A stretch of DNA of 55,051 nucleotides, from NCBI RefSeq assembly GCF_004791585.1, contig NZ_SRUU01000036.1, positions 1 to 55,051 of the forward strand, written 5' to 3'. The stretch comes from Mesorhizobium sp. M1C.F.Ca.ET.210.01.1.1. Its GTDB lineage: Bacteria; Pseudomonadota; Alphaproteobacteria; Rhizobiales; Rhizobiaceae. Made by a program: the position numbers and the translations under genes. Below the pieces are notes generated by a model, which worked only from the letters and a program-made list of their open reading frames with translations, made no database searches and had not been told where the DNA came from. Numbering within the stretch: position 1 is the stretch's first letter; every line of letters begins with the position of its first letter. Shown here one piece after another: positions 27,274 to 36,446 of the stretch.

Positions 27274-29817
27274 TCAAAGGTTGCGCAGCACCGGCGCCGC
27301 CTTGTGGCCCAGCACCCGCCAGGTGCCGGTGAGGCCGATGCCGACGGTGACGGCAAGCGAGACGAGGATCGTCGCCACCGCCACTTCCGGCATGAAGTGC
27401 GACGGCAGCGTCATGATATGCGCGACCACGAACCATGCCGCGATGCCGCCCGCGGCAAGCGCGAACAGCGCGGTCGCCAGGCCGATCAGCACATATTCCA
27501 GCGAGAAGGCGGCGATCAGTGTCCTGCGCGTCGCGCCGAGCGTCTTCAGCACCACCGCGTCATGGATGCGCGCCCGGTTGCCGGCGGCCAAAGCGCCGGA
27601 GAGCACCAGCACCGAGGCGATCAGCGCCACGCCGGCGGCGGCGCGGATCGCCGTGCCCAGTTGGGCGACCAGGCGGTTGACGATGTCGAGCGCGTCCTTG
27701 ACGCGGACCGTCGTCACCGCCGGGAAGGCGCGGGTGACGGCGTTGAGCAGCCGCGCGTCGTCGGCCGTGGTGGCGCCTTTGTCGGTCAGCGTCGCCAGCC
27801 AGCCATGCGGCGCGCCGGCGAAAGTGTTGGGCGAGAACACCATGACGAAATTGATGCCCATGGATTCCCACTCGACCTGGCGGAAATTGGCGATCCTTGC
27901 CGTCACGTTGCGGCCGAGCACGTTGACGGTGACGGTGTCGCCGAGCTTCAGCCCGATCGCCTTGCCTTCCTCGGCCGAGAACGACACCAGCGGCTCACCG
28001 GAATAGTTCTGCGCCCACCATGCGCCTTCGGTCAGCGTGGCGTTTTCCGGCTGCTTCGCTTCATAGGTCAGACCGCGATCGCCGCGCAGCACCCAGGCGC
28101 CGTCGGCAGGGACCTTCACCTTGTCGACGTCGACGCCGTTGAGCGCCATGATGCGGCCGCGCAGCATCGGCACCCTGACCAGGGTTCCCCGCGGCGCCTC
28201 TCTGCCGACCAGGCCGGCAAAGGCATCGACATCGCTGCTTTGGATATCGACGAAGAAGAAGTTCGGCGCCCGCTCCGGCAGGCTGCCGGAGATCTGACGC
28301 CTGAGATTCCCGTCGATCAGCGCCAATGTCACCAGGAGCGTCAGGCCGAGCCCGAGCGACAGCACCACCGACGGCGTCAGCGCGCCTGGACGGTGGATGT
28401 TGCCGAGCGCCAGCCGAAGCGACACGAAACGCACGCGCGGGCTTCGCCGCGCCAACCATTGCACCAGCGCCGCCACCAGCCGCAGCACCAGGAAGGCAAA
28501 GACCGTGGCGCCGACGAAGATCGAGGCGATGCGCTGGTCGTCGGCGGAAAGGATGGCGAGCCCCGCCAGCGCCAGCACGATGGCAAGCGCGGCGCCGACA
28601 TAGGGCAGACGCGGCAGACCGCGGCTCTCGAACCCCATCTCGCGAAACAGTGCCGTCGCCGGCACGTCGCGGGCGCGGCCCAGCGGCAGGAGCGCAAAGG
28701 CCAGCGTCACCAGGAGGCCGAACAGCGCCGCCATCGCAAGCGCGCCCGGATAGAAGCCGCCTTCCGCCGGCACCGGGATGACCGACTGCAGCAGCGCGCT
28801 CGCCACGAACGGCATCGCTGCGCCCAGGATCAGCCCGAGCACGATGCCGAGGCCCGCGATCAGGAGGATCTGCACGAGATAGACAATGAAGACGAAGCCG
28901 CCGGAGGCGCCGAGGCTCTTGAAGGTGGCGATGACGCCGCGCTTGCCGTCGAGATAGGCGCGCACCGCATTGGCCACGCCGACGCCGCCTACCACCAGCG
29001 CCGTCAGCCCGACCAGCGTCAGGAACTGCGAGAAGCGCTGGATATTGGAGGAAAGCGCAGGCGCCGCATTGCTGCGCGTGCGGATCGACCAGCCGGCCTG
29101 CGGAAAGTCTTTCGCTGCCTCGGCCTGGATTGCCTTGATCCGCGCCTCGCTGGCGCCGTCGGGCAGCCGGACCTTGTAGGCGTTCTCGACCAGGCTGCCG
29201 GGCTGGATCAGTCCGGATGCGGCAAGCCCATCGTTCGAGATCATCAGCCGCGGCGCGAAGCCGAAACCGTCGGACACCGCGTCGGGCTCGCTGATGAGCC
29301 TCGCCCTCAGCTCGAATGTGGCGCTGCCAAGCTTCAGCCGGTCGCCGATATGGAGATTGAGCCGGTCGAACAGGAGATCGGGCGCGGCCGCGCCGAAGAT
29401 GCCGGACCTCTCGCCGAACAGCTCATTCTTCGGCAGCGGCGGATCGGTTTGCAGCGTGCCGTAGAGCGGATAGGCGTCGTCGACCGCCTTGGCTTCGACC
29501 AGCGCCTGGTCCGAGCCGTCCGCGAGCCGCGCCATGGAACGCATGCCGGAGTTCACCGAGACCGTGCCGAGGTTGTTGATGAAGCCGAGCTCGGCGTCCG
29601 AAGCGCGGCGCTGGTTGACCTGGAAGCGCAGATCGCCGCCGAGCAGCGTCTGGCCCTGGTTGGCGACGCCGGCGGTGATCGCCTGCGCCACCGAATTGAC
29701 GCCGCCGATGGCCGCCACGCCGAGCGCGATGCAGGCGAGGAAGATCATGAAGCCCGAAAGGCCGCCGCGCATCTCGCGCAACGAGAAGCGGATGGCGAGC
29801 TTCAGTGTCCTGGACAT
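27274..29817 (-). CDS. ABC transporter permease of the YbbP/FtsX family
   Basis: This 847-residue protein has a first transmembrane helix near 22-45, a large periplasmic domain (about 50-250), an FtsX-type helix bundle near 265-375, a second helix region (about 400-490), another periplasmic domain, and a final three-helix FtsX bundle at 725-835 (SVLVLSGALAAGNRARIHDAVVLKTLGATR, with VLKTLGATR diagnostic). It starts at 29817 with TGATG overlap of the ATPase gene. YbbA-YbbP modules are thought to extrude or move lipophilic substrates; the exact substrate is unknown. Confidence 0.93.
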   Translation of the reverse strand: MSRTLKLAIRFSLREMRGGLSGFMIFLACIALGVAAIGGVNSVAQAITAGVANQGQTLLGGDLRFQVNQRRASDAELGFINNLGTVSVNSGMRSMARLADGSDQALVEAKAVDDAYPLYGTLQTDPPLPKNELFGERSGIFGAAAPDLLFDRLNLHIGDRLKLGSATFELRARLISEPDAVSDGFGFAPRLMISNDGLAASGLIQPGSLVENAYKVRLPDGASEARIKAIQAEAAKDFPQAGWSIRTRSNAAPALSSNIQRFSQFLTLVGLTALVVGGVGVANAVRAYLDGKRGVIATFKSLGASGGFVFIVYLVQILLIAGLGIVLGLILGAAMPFVASALLQSVIPVPAEGGFYPGALAMAALFGLLVTLAFALLPLGRARDVPATALFREMGFESRGLPRLPYVGAALAIVLALAGLAILSADDQRIASIFVGATVFAFLVLRLVAALVQWLARRSPRVRFVSLRLALGNIHRPGALTPSVVLSLGLGLTLLVTLALIDGNLRRQISGSLPERAPNFFFVDIQSSDVDAFAGLVGREAPRGTLVRVPMLRGRIMALNGVDVDKVKVPADGAWVLRGDRGLTYEAKQPENATLTEGAWWAQNYSGEPLVSFSAEEGKAIGLKLGDTVTVNVLGRNVTARIANFRQVEWESMGINFVMVFSPNTFAGAPHGWLATLTDKGATTADDARLLNAVTRAFPAVTTVRVKDALDIVNRLVAQLGTAIRAAAGVALIASVLVLSGALAAGNRARIHDAVVLKTLGATRRTLIAAFSLEYVLIGLATALFALAAGGIAAWFVVAHIMTLPSHFMPEVAVATILVSLAVTVGIGLTGTWRVLGHKAAPVLRNL

Positions 29818-30515
29818 CAGGCCGGCACCTTCACCGCCCTCGGCGCGTCCTCGATGCGTCCCGAACGCATCGACACCTGGCGCGCGCAGCGGGCCGCAAG
29901 CGCCGGATCATGCGTGACCAGCACCAGCGTCATGCCGCGCTCGGCCGCCTTGGCGAAGAGAAGGTCGGCGATCTGCTTTCCCGTCGCCTGGTCGAGGTTG
30001 CCGGTCGGCTCGTCGGCAATGAGGATGCGCGGCGAGGGCGCCAGCGCCCTGGCGATCGCCACGCGCTGCTGCTCGCCGCCGGAGAGCTCCCCGGGGTAGT
30101 GCGTCACACGGTCGCTCAGGCCGACCGCCGCCAGTTCCTGCGCCGCCACCGAGAACGGATCGGCATGGCCGGCGAGCTCCAGCGGCACCGCGACGTTCTC
30201 AAGCGCCGTCATATTGGGGATGAGATGGAAGGACTGGAAGACGATGCCGATGTTTCGCCCCCGAAACGATGCAATCTGGTCCTCGCTTTTGCCGTTGAGC
30301 AATTCGCCGGCGATTCGCACCGTGCCTGAGTCGACCCTTTCCAGTCCGGCCAGGACCATCAGCAAGGTGGACTTGCCGGAACCCGAAGGGCCGACGATGC
30401 CGGTCGCCTCGGCAGCCGCCACCTCCAGGCTGACGCCTTTGAGCACATGGACGGCGGAAGCACCCTCGCCGAGCGTCAGTGAGACATCCCTCAATGCGAT
30501 GACGGCTTCTGTCAC
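29817..30515 (-). CDS. ABC transporter ATP-binding protein of the YbbA/LolD type
   Basis: This 232-residue ATPase has Walker A GIVGPSGSGKST (about 39-50), Q-loop FQSFHLIPNMTALENV, signature LSGGEQQRVAIARAL, Walker B ILIADEPTGNLD and the H-switch VTHD. The MacB/LolD-type fit agrees with the FtsX-like permease encoded right after it (1-bp overlap). Both are divergent from a TesA-type esterase, the same neighbourhood as tesA-ybbA-ybbP in enterobacteria, though the function of that linkage is unproven. Confidence 0.95.
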   Translation of the reverse strand: MTEAVIALRDVSLTLGEGASAVHVLKGVSLEVAAAEATGIVGPSGSGKSTLLMVLAGLERVDSGTVRIAGELLNGKSEDQIASFRGRNIGIVFQSFHLIPNMTALENVAVPLELAGHADPFSVAAQELAAVGLSDRVTHYPGELSGGEQQRVAIARALAPSPRILIADEPTGNLDQATGKQIADLLFAKAAERGMTLVLVTHDPALAARCARQVSMRSGRIEDAPRAVKVPA

Positions 30516-30597
30516 AATGAAAGCGTCCTATATGGTGGAAAAGGGAGACGACAATTTCTCCTCCCGGGGATTGTTTCGGTCATATGGGGCTCGCCGC

Positions 30598-31242
30598 ATG
30601 GCTTTCAAACACTCGACTGCCGCAGCCCTCGCCCTTTTCCTCGCGGTTTGCGGCGCCATGGTGTCGGCGCGCGCCGACACGTTCAAGATCGTCGGTTTCG
30701 GCGACAGCCTGACGGCGGGCTTCGGCCTTGGCCCGGGCCAGGGCTTCACCGATAGGCTGCAGGCGGCGCTGAAGGCGAAAGGCCATGACGTCACCGTCGC
30801 CAATGCCGGCGTTTCCGGCGACACTACGAGCGGCGGCCTGGCGCGGCTCGACTGGTCGGTGCCGGACGGCACGAGGCTGGTCATCCTCGAGCTCGGCGCC
30901 AACGACATGCTGCGCGGCGTCGCCCCCGACATTCCCGAAAAGAACCTCGACGCGATGCTGGCAAAGCTGAAGCAGCGCAGCATCCCGGTGCTGCTCGCCG
31001 GCATGCGCGCCGCGCCCAATCTCGGCGGCGACTACCAGAAGACCTTCGACGCCATCTACACGAAGCTTGCCGCCAAGTACGACGTTCCGCTCTATCCGTT
31101 CTTTCTAGACGGCGTTGCCAGCCATCCCGACCTCCAACTGGAAGACGGCCTGCATCCCAACCCCAAGGGGGTCGACGTGATCGTCGAGCGCATCCTGCCG
31201 GCCGTAGAGAAGGCCATTGCCGCCAATGGCGGTGCGTCATGA
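30598..31242 (+). CDS. GDSL-type arylesterase/lysophospholipase (TesA-like), secreted
   Basis: This 214-residue protein has a signal peptide (about 1-27, ALALFLAVCGAMVSARA). The SGNH catalytic blocks are complete: FGDSLTAG with S37, G74 (NAGVSGDTT), N102 (LGANDML) and D183/H186 (EDGLHPN). It resembles E. coli TesA, a periplasmic thioesterase I/protease I/lysophospholipase, and rhizobial arylesterases. It is divergent from the YbbA-type ATPase over 82 bp. Substrate is not certain. ATG at 30598 was chosen because the signal peptide begins there. Confidence 0.93.
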   Translation: MAFKHSTAAALALFLAVCGAMVSARADTFKIVGFGDSLTAGFGLGPGQGFTDRLQAALKAKGHDVTVANAGVSGDTTSGGLARLDWSVPDGTRLVILELGANDMLRGVAPDIPEKNLDAMLAKLKQRSIPVLLAGMRAAPNLGGDYQKTFDAIYTKLAAKYDVPLYPFFLDGVASHPDLQLEDGLHPNPKGVDVIVERILPAVEKAIAANGGAS

Positions 31243-31360
31243 GTCCGAAAAGTCACGGTTTCCGTTGGGGAAACCTTGTGGACAACAAACCACTTGCCCC
31301 GCGCGGATATCGATGATTCGCTAGGACCAAGAGTTTCGATTCGAGGACAGGAGGCTTCTC

Positions 31361-31957
31361 ATGCCACGTCTTTTCACCGCCCTCGAAATTCCGCGTGACG
31401 CAGCTCTTTCCCTGTCCCTGCTCCGGGGCGGCCTTCCCGGAGCCCGCTGGATCGACGTCGAAAACTACCATCTGACACTGCGCTTCATCGGCGATGTCGA
31501 AGGCCATGTCGCAGACGAGATCGCCAACGCGCTCGACCGGATCAACCGTCCCTCCTTCTCCCTGACGCTCTCCGGCGTCGGCGCCTTCGGCGGCAAGAAG
31601 CCGCATGCGGTGTGGGCCGGCGTGTCCGCCTCGCCGGACCTTGTCGCGCTGCAGGGCGAGATCGACCGCATCTGCCAGCGGCTCGGCCTGCCGGCCGATC
31701 CGCGCAAGTTCTCGCCGCATGTGACGCTCGCCCGCCTGCGCAATGCGAGCCCGCTCGACGTCGCGCAATATCTTTCGGCGCGCGGCAACTTTTCCGCGCT
31801 GCCCTTCCGCGTCGGCCGCTTCGTGTTGATGTCGTCGCGCGATTCGGTGGGCGGCGGCCCTTATATCGTCGAGGAAGCCTGGCCGCTGGTCGGCGTCGAC
31901 GCGCGCGCGTCCAGCCGCTTCGCCAGCGCTTCCGACGCCTCCCGGATCATGCGGTAG
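31361..31957 (+). CDS. thpR: RNA 2',3'-cyclic phosphodiesterase (2'-5' RNA ligase family)
   Basis: This 198-residue 2H phosphoesterase begins MPRLFTALEIP, the usual family start. It carries both HxTx motifs: HLTL at 37-40 and HVTL at 120-123, which form the symmetrical active site. ThpR-type enzymes hydrolyse 2',3'-cyclic phosphates and can ligate tRNA halves in vitro; the role in the cell is not settled. About 97 bp at the 3' end overlap the convergent phosphatase gene. Those last 30 or so residues look non-conserved, so the true C-terminus may be a read-on in an overlapping frame. Confidence 0.9.
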   Translation: MPRLFTALEIPRDAALSLSLLRGGLPGARWIDVENYHLTLRFIGDVEGHVADEIANALDRINRPSFSLTLSGVGAFGGKKPHAVWAGVSASPDLVALQGEIDRICQRLGLPADPRKFSPHVTLARLRNASPLDVAQYLSARGNFSALPFRVGRFVLMSSRDSVGGGPYIVEEAWPLVGVDARASSRFASASDASRIMR

Positions 31958-32379
31958 ACCGAAGCGAACTCTTCCGGCCCGTCATAGTAGGGGTCCGGCA
32001 CGTCTCGTCCGCTTCCGGTCGCGAAGTCAAGATAGAGGTGGATGCGGTCGCGCGCGGCCTGCGGCGCCAGCGCCTTGAGGTCGCGCACATTCGACCGGTC
32101 CATGCCGAGAATCAGGTCGAAGCGGGAAAAATCCTCCGGCGCTATCTTGCGCGCCCTCTGCCCGGAAATGTCGATGCCGTGGCGAATGGCGACCGAGATC
32201 GAGCGCGGATCGGGAGCCGAGCCGACCTCCCAGCCGCTGGTCGCGGCCGAATCGAGCGCAATGTCGCGGGCCGTCTCGCGCTCTGCCCAGACGGCGCGAA
32301 AAACACCCTCGGCCAAAGGCGACCGGCAGATGTTGCCGAGGCAGACGAACAGGATGGAATTTATGGGCTTTGCGCTCAT
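31861..32379 (-). CDS. Low-molecular-weight protein-tyrosine phosphatase
   Basis: This 172-residue protein has the P-loop VCLGNICRSP (C13, R19, S20) right at the N-terminus and the general-acid loop VPDPYYDG with D129. It dephosphorylates phosphotyrosine, possibly on protein kinases, or acts on small aryl phosphates. I chose the ATG at 32379 because the catalytic loop normally starts about 10 residues in; ATGs at 32400 and 32478 would add residues without family support. It converges on thpR with a long overlap, and is divergent from phhB. Confidence 0.92.
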   Translation of the reverse strand: MSAKPINSILFVCLGNICRSPLAEGVFRAVWAERETARDIALDSAATSGWEVGSAPDPRSISVAIRHGIDISGQRARKIAPEDFSRFDLILGMDRSNVRDLKALAPQAARDRIHLYLDFATGSGRDVPDPYYDGPEEFASVYRMIREASEALAKRLDARASTPTSGQASSTI

Positions 32380-32489
32380 CGATCCGGCAGTTGTTTTCAT
32401 GCATGTCGTGATCCCAAAACCGCTGCGCACTTTTGGGCGACATGCACTATGGTGCGGGTCATTTTTCCCGAATAGCACAGGAACCCGAC

Positions 32490-32783
32490 ATGACCAGAGA
32501 GAAACTCAGCAAGGAAGCGATCGCCGCGGCTCTGGCGGAACTCGAGGGTTGGTCGCTGGCCGCCGACGGCACTTCGATCAAGCGCAGCTTCATCTTCAAG
32601 AACTTCTCCGAAGCCTTCGCCTTCATGACCCGCGTGGCGCTGGCCGCCGAGAAGATGGACCACCACCCCGACTGGTCGAACGTCTACAAGACCGTCGACG
32701 TGACATTGAACACGCATGATGCCGGCGGCGTCACGGCGCTCGACATCGAGCTGGCCAAGCGGATGAACCGCTATTTTGGTTAG
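32490..32783 (+). CDS. phhB: 4a-hydroxytetrahydrobiopterin dehydratase (PCD/DCoH)
   Basis: This 97-residue protein carries the catalytic motif EKMDHHPDW (H58, H59, D61) and H76 in LNTHDAGG. It dehydrates 4a-hydroxytetrahydropterin produced by aromatic amino acid hydroxylases. The N-terminal EAIAAALAELEGWSL is typical. No phenylalanine hydroxylase gene is in the window, so in this organism the protein may have a different role, such as a moonlighting assembly factor for molybdopterin. It is divergent from the phosphatase gene. Confidence 0.95.
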   Translation: MTREKLSKEAIAAALAELEGWSLAADGTSIKRSFIFKNFSEAFAFMTRVALAAEKMDHHPDWSNVYKTVDVTLNTHDAGGVTALDIELAKRMNRYFG

Positions 32784-32916
32784 AGGCGCCAGCCACACGG
32801 AGTCCGATTTTCCGGGCCGGCAACCGCCCGAACTCTTGTAGCAGCCCCCCGCTTCCACCACATCTTCCGCGGCGGACTGCCACGCAAGGTTGCGCGCAGC
32901 CGCCAAGGAGAGATGG

Positions 32917-33279
32917 ATGGCGCAGGAATCCGGTTTTGATTTCTTCGGCTTCGGCGACAGGCTCGCCGGCGAAGGCGAGGTGCGCGAGAAATTCTGGCGC
33001 ACCGCGAAGAAGGCTGCCCGGCAGATCCCGTTCATGGACGAGGTGGTCGCCGGCTACTATTGCGCCATGGACAAGGAGACGCCGCTGCGCGCCAAGGGCA
33101 TCCTGCTTGCGGCGCTCGGCTATTTCGTGCTGCCGGTGGATTTCATCCCTGACTTCGTCTTCGGTCTCGGCTTCACCGACGACCTTGCCGTGCTGACCGC
33201 CGCGATCACCGCCGTCAGCGCCCACATCACGCCCGCGCACCGGCAGGCCGCCAGGGACGCGCTGGCCGACAAGGGTTGA
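32917..33279 (+). CDS. YkvA/DUF1232-family membrane protein
   Basis: This 120-residue protein has the DUF1232 core at about 60-95: TPLRAKGILLAALGYFVLPVDFIPDFVFGLGFTDDLAVL, in which YFVLPVDFIPD is diagnostic and lies in two short hydrophobic segments. Preceding residues are basic and helical. AAGGAG lies 6 bp before the ATG at 32917. Function is unknown; the motif is found in small membrane proteins of many bacteria. Nothing ties it firmly to phhB, 133 bp upstream. Confidence 0.9.
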   Translation: MAQESGFDFFGFGDRLAGEGEVREKFWRTAKKAARQIPFMDEVVAGYYCAMDKETPLRAKGILLAALGYFVLPVDFIPDFVFGLGFTDDLAVLTAAITAVSAHITPAHRQAARDALADKG

Positions 33280-33543
33280 CCCTGGCTTACATTTCGGCAC
33301 AACGAGGCCGCGAAAGCGCCCGCGCGAAAAGACAAACTCTTGCCGTTTTCGTGGCCTCCAAGTTCGCGCCGGGACGTCGTGCCTGCCGCTTTCCGGCGGC
33401 GGCGCGAATGGTGGCGGTTTCCTGGGGTGAGCTCCTTTTCTTGAGGACAATTCACCGTTTGGTAACCCTGATTAAATCAAAATGAAGCGACGGCAGGACG
33501 CCAGGCGCCCCGCCTCCGCACCAGTTGGAATACGGGAAGAACG

Positions 33544-34050
33544 ATGCGCGGATTGATTGCTACAGTTTCCAGCCTGGTCCTGGCGGCCGCCTTCGCGGCG
33601 CCGGCGCTGGCGCAGCAGGCGACCAAGATCGGGCAGCACAATGCCTGGGGCACCTACAGCTATCAGTCGGCGGGCGGCAAGGTCTGCTACGTGCTGACGG
33701 TGCCGACCGACAAGCAGCCGCCGACGCTCGACCATGGCGACATGTTCTTCTTCGTCAGCCAGCGGCCGGGCCAGCAGATCTCCTATGAGCCGCAGTTCAT
33801 CGCCGGCTACAATTTCCAGGAAGGCTCCAAGGCCACCGTTACCATCGACAAGAAATCATTCTCGATGTTCACCCGCGGCAAGTCGGCCTGGGTCGAGAAC
33901 GCGGCAGAAGAGCCGGTGCTGATCGCCGCCATGAAGACCGGCAGCGACATGAAGGTGCAGGCCAAGTCCGGCCGCGGCAACCCGACTTCCTATGTCTTTT
34001 CGCTGAAGGGCATCTCGGCCGCGCTGGCTTCGATCGCCAAGTGCAAATAG
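33544..34050 (+). CDS. Invasion-associated locus B (IalB)-like secreted protein
   Basis: This 168-residue protein has a signal peptide at 1-23 (SLVLAAAFAAPALA, cleavage before QQATK). The mature domain has the IalB-type beta-rich pattern: NAWGTYSYQSAGGKVCYVLTVPTDKQP..., RPGQQISYEPQFIAGYNFQ and SYVFSLKGISAALASIAKCK at the end, with two cysteines (near 48 and 167) that may pair. IalB of Bartonella is linked to erythrocyte invasion, but the family is common in free-living rhizobia. The gap 33280-33543 shows no gene; A/T-rich DNA just upstream may be the promoter. Confidence 0.85.
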   Translation: MRGLIATVSSLVLAAAFAAPALAQQATKIGQHNAWGTYSYQSAGGKVCYVLTVPTDKQPPTLDHGDMFFFVSQRPGQQISYEPQFIAGYNFQEGSKATVTIDKKSFSMFTRGKSAWVENAAEEPVLIAAMKTGSDMKVQAKSGRGNPTSYVFSLKGISAALASIAKCK

Positions 34051-34085
34051 GCGCGAAGGCTCAGCGCGACCAGGTGGCTGCCCGG

Positions 34086-34511
34086 CTATACGTCGCTCGG
34101 CATTTTTCGAGTCGACGACCAGTCACTGGCCACGACCTCAATAGTGTCGTCTCGGAAGCAGAGCAGGAAAAGCCGTGAACCCGGGCCGTCCGGCGCCAGG
34201 ACATCCCAATCATCCTCACTGACTGCCCGGCTGTCCCCGGACACCTCGTAGAACTCTCCCCATTTTGGAGCCTGCTTGCCGCAAAGATCTTTGCCCGCAA
34301 ACCAAGCGTGGTCGTCTGAGGCATCCCATCGGTATCGGCTACAGCCAACAAAGTGAAGCGTCCCTATCTCTCCAGGCTTGGCGTCGTGGGCCGCTGGGTT
34401 CAAGAGAAAGGAAAGCCGCGCCGAATTGCCCTCGATATTCAACTCAACATCGGGAGCACTCGACTCGGCGTTCCAGTCGAGGCTCAGGCGCCGGAAAGTC
34501 AACTCGCTCAT
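34086..34511 (-). CDS. Hypothetical protein of unlike base composition
   Basis: This 141-residue soluble protein has no signal peptide or membrane span. It is acidic, with short motifs such as HFVGCSRYRWDASDDHAWFAGKDLCGK (about 50-76, two Cys and a WDASDDHAW stretch) and SRLFLLCFRDDTIEV. No family is recognised. Its codons use more A/T at third positions than its neighbours, which suggests horizontal arrival or relaxed selection. It lies between the IalB-like gene and the ClC gene, without an obvious operon partner. Confidence 0.6.
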   Translation of the reverse strand: MSELTFRRLSLDWNAESSAPDVELNIEGNSARLSFLLNPAAHDAKPGEIGTLHFVGCSRYRWDASDDHAWFAGKDLCGKQAPKWGEFYEVSGDSRAVSEDDWDVLAPDGPGSRLFLLCFRDDTIEVVASDWSSTRKMPSDV

Positions 34512-34593
34512 GCATCGATATTGCACGCCGACGCGGCACCTTCCACCCACCGAGCGTGCTGCAGGACCAGTCTTTGCTGTGTTGGGATGTCGC

Positions 34594-35955
34594 TCAGTCC
34601 TTATGGGTTCCCGGCGCCGCCTCCGCCCTGCGCCGCCGGATCGCTTCGGCGACGAACACGCGCGACAGCGCATGGTAGAGCGGCTCGTAGGAGATCAGCC
34701 GCGCCGTGCCGTAACCCAGCACCGCCGCGCACATCAGCGCGATGACATTGTCGTGATTGCCGGTCATTTCGAGGATGATGACGAAAGCCGTCATCGGCGC
34801 CTGCACGACGCCGGCGAAATAGCCGGCCATGCCGAGCAGTGCCGCCAGGCCAGTGCCAGCGCCGAAGACAAGGCCCAGCGTGCTGCCGAGGCCGGCGCCG
34901 ACCGCAAGCGACGGCGCGAAGATGCCGCCCGGAATGCCCGACACCATCGACAGCAGGCCCACAGCGAATTTCTCGAGGAAGAAGAACGCCGGCAGCGGCC
35001 CGCCTTCGACGGCGCCGCGGGCCTGCGCATAGCCGGTGCCAAAGGTAAGGCCGCCTGAAGCAAGTCCGATCACGGCTACCATCAGGCCGCATATGCCCGC
35101 CACGAGCAGCGCGCGCCACACTGGCTGCGGCGCGTTCCAGCGCCGGATACGCCGCGTTGTCTTCAGCGCCAGCAGCGAGAACAGCGCGCCGAAACCGCCG
35201 CCGATGACACCGCATGCGATCACCAGCGGCCAGTCGGTGGCGAAGGCCACCGTGTCCCTGGCGACGCCGAAATAGGTGTAGTTGCCGAGCAGCGCCAGCG
35301 AGGCGAGGCCGGCGAGGATCACCGCCGTCAGCACCAGTCCGTTGGTGCGCGATTCATAGGCGCGGCCCATCTCCTCTATGGCGAAGACGATGCCGGCAAG
35401 CGGCGTGTTGAAGGCGGCGGCGATGCCGGCCGCCGAGCCGGCGAGGATTAGCCCGCGCGCCTGCGCTATGCCGCCCCAGCGCGCCGCCTGCAGCATCAGC
35501 GACGCGCCGACCTGCACCGTCGGACCCTCGCGGCCGATCGAGGCGCCGCAGGCGAGGCCGATGACGGTAAGCGCGATCTTGCCCGCCGCCAGGCGCAGCG
35601 AAAGCAGATGCCCTCGATCCTCGTCGTCGCGCAAGTGGCGCGCGGCGATCGCCTGCGGAATGCCGCTGCCCTGCGATCCTGGGAAGAAGGCATGGGCAAG
35701 CCAGGCGCAGACGACGAAGCCGAGCGGCGTCATGATCAACGGCAGATAGAAGCGCCAGCCGCCGCCGGTGACGATATGGAACAGCGCCTGCGCCTGATCG
35801 GCCAGCATGGCGAACAGCACGCTGATCAGTCCGATCGAGACGGCGCCGGCCCAGAAGACCAGTCGCGGCTGCCAGACGCGGCGCGAGACCCACATCGCCT
35901 GCGAGCGCCGCAGCATCGGGTATTTGCGCGATATGCCGGTCATGCCTGTCCTCAT
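34594..35955 (-). CDS. ClC-family chloride channel/transporter
   Basis: This 453-residue protein has about ten membrane helices. The selectivity-filter motifs are present: GSQGSGIP at 93-100 and GREGP at 141-145, with the gating glutamate E143, plus GxFxP-like GGIFAPSLAVGAG in the C-terminal half. The pair EE in FAIEEMGRAY corresponds to the internal proton glutamate of E. coli ClcA, which argues for a Cl-/H+ antiporter rather than a channel; that is inference. No CBS domains follow. The ATG at 35955 was chosen; an ATG 4 codons later is also possible. Confidence 0.93.
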   Translation of the reverse strand: MRTGMTGISRKYPMLRRSQAMWVSRRVWQPRLVFWAGAVSIGLISVLFAMLADQAQALFHIVTGGGWRFYLPLIMTPLGFVVCAWLAHAFFPGSQGSGIPQAIAARHLRDDEDRGHLLSLRLAAGKIALTVIGLACGASIGREGPTVQVGASLMLQAARWGGIAQARGLILAGSAAGIAAAFNTPLAGIVFAIEEMGRAYESRTNGLVLTAVILAGLASLALLGNYTYFGVARDTVAFATDWPLVIACGVIGGGFGALFSLLALKTTRRIRRWNAPQPVWRALLVAGICGLMVAVIGLASGGLTFGTGYAQARGAVEGGPLPAFFFLEKFAVGLLSMVSGIPGGIFAPSLAVGAGLGSTLGLVFGAGTGLAALLGMAGYFAGVVQAPMTAFVIILEMTGNHDNVIALMCAAVLGYGTARLISYEPLYHALSRVFVAEAIRRRRAEAAPGTHKD

Positions 35956-36131
35956 GGTGATGACCGCCCCTAGCACACTGAGGGGGGCGATCAAGCCTGT
36001 GAGGTCAGGCCGGAACGCGAGGCCGATCACGAAAATCGGAGATCGGGACTACCGCGCAGGATCTTTGCATTTGGATATCCCGCCGGCTTTTGCCGGCGGG
36101 CAGCGCGAGAGACGGCGAGGTCCAGATATTC

Positions 36132-36446
36132 TCACATCGCCATTTTTTCACATTCGGCCTGGGCCTTCTTGGTCGACGTGTCGATCATGTAGGTTTTGCC
36201 CTTGGCGTCCGTGATCATCATCATGCAATGTTTGATCGGCTTCGCCATCTTCATCATTTCAGCGCTCATCTTGGCGTCCGGCATCATGGTGCCCATATGG
36301 CCGTCGGGCATGATCGCGGTCACCTGCCCACCCTTCATCATGGTCATGGTGCCCATCGCGTCCTCGGCAAATGCCTGCGAGGCAAAAAGGCTTGCAAGAC
36401 CGGCCACGGCAACAAGCTTGATCGAATGCATTCCGCGTACTCCCAT
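36132..36446 (-). CDS. Small periplasmic methionine-rich protein
   Basis: This 104-residue protein has a signal peptide (to about residue 28, SLFASQAFA). The mature 76 residues contain roughly 18 methionines in clusters such as MGTMTMMKGG, MPDGHMGTMM, MSAEMMKM and HCMMMITD, plus two His and two Cys. Met/His-rich periplasmic peptides often bind copper or silver, so metal binding is a reasonable guess, not shown. An in-frame ATG at 36431 is an alternative start. No metal transporter gene lies nearby. Confidence 0.75.
   Translation of the reverse strand: MGVRGMHSIKLVAVAGLASLFASQAFAEDAMGTMTMMKGGQVTAIMPDGHMGTMMPDAKMSAEMMKMAKPIKHCMMMITDAKGKTYMIDTSTKKAQAECEKMAM

Noticed and set aside
33450..33480. 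TTAATCAGGGTTACC as a CtrA box before the IalB-like gene
   Set aside because: The second half-site differs at two of four positions from TTAA-N7-TTAA, which is too weak to claim.
34600..35215. Leftward frame inside the ClC gene with Arg-rich product
   Set aside because: Out-of-frame shadow of the ClC coding sequence; Arg/Ala-rich composition without motifs.
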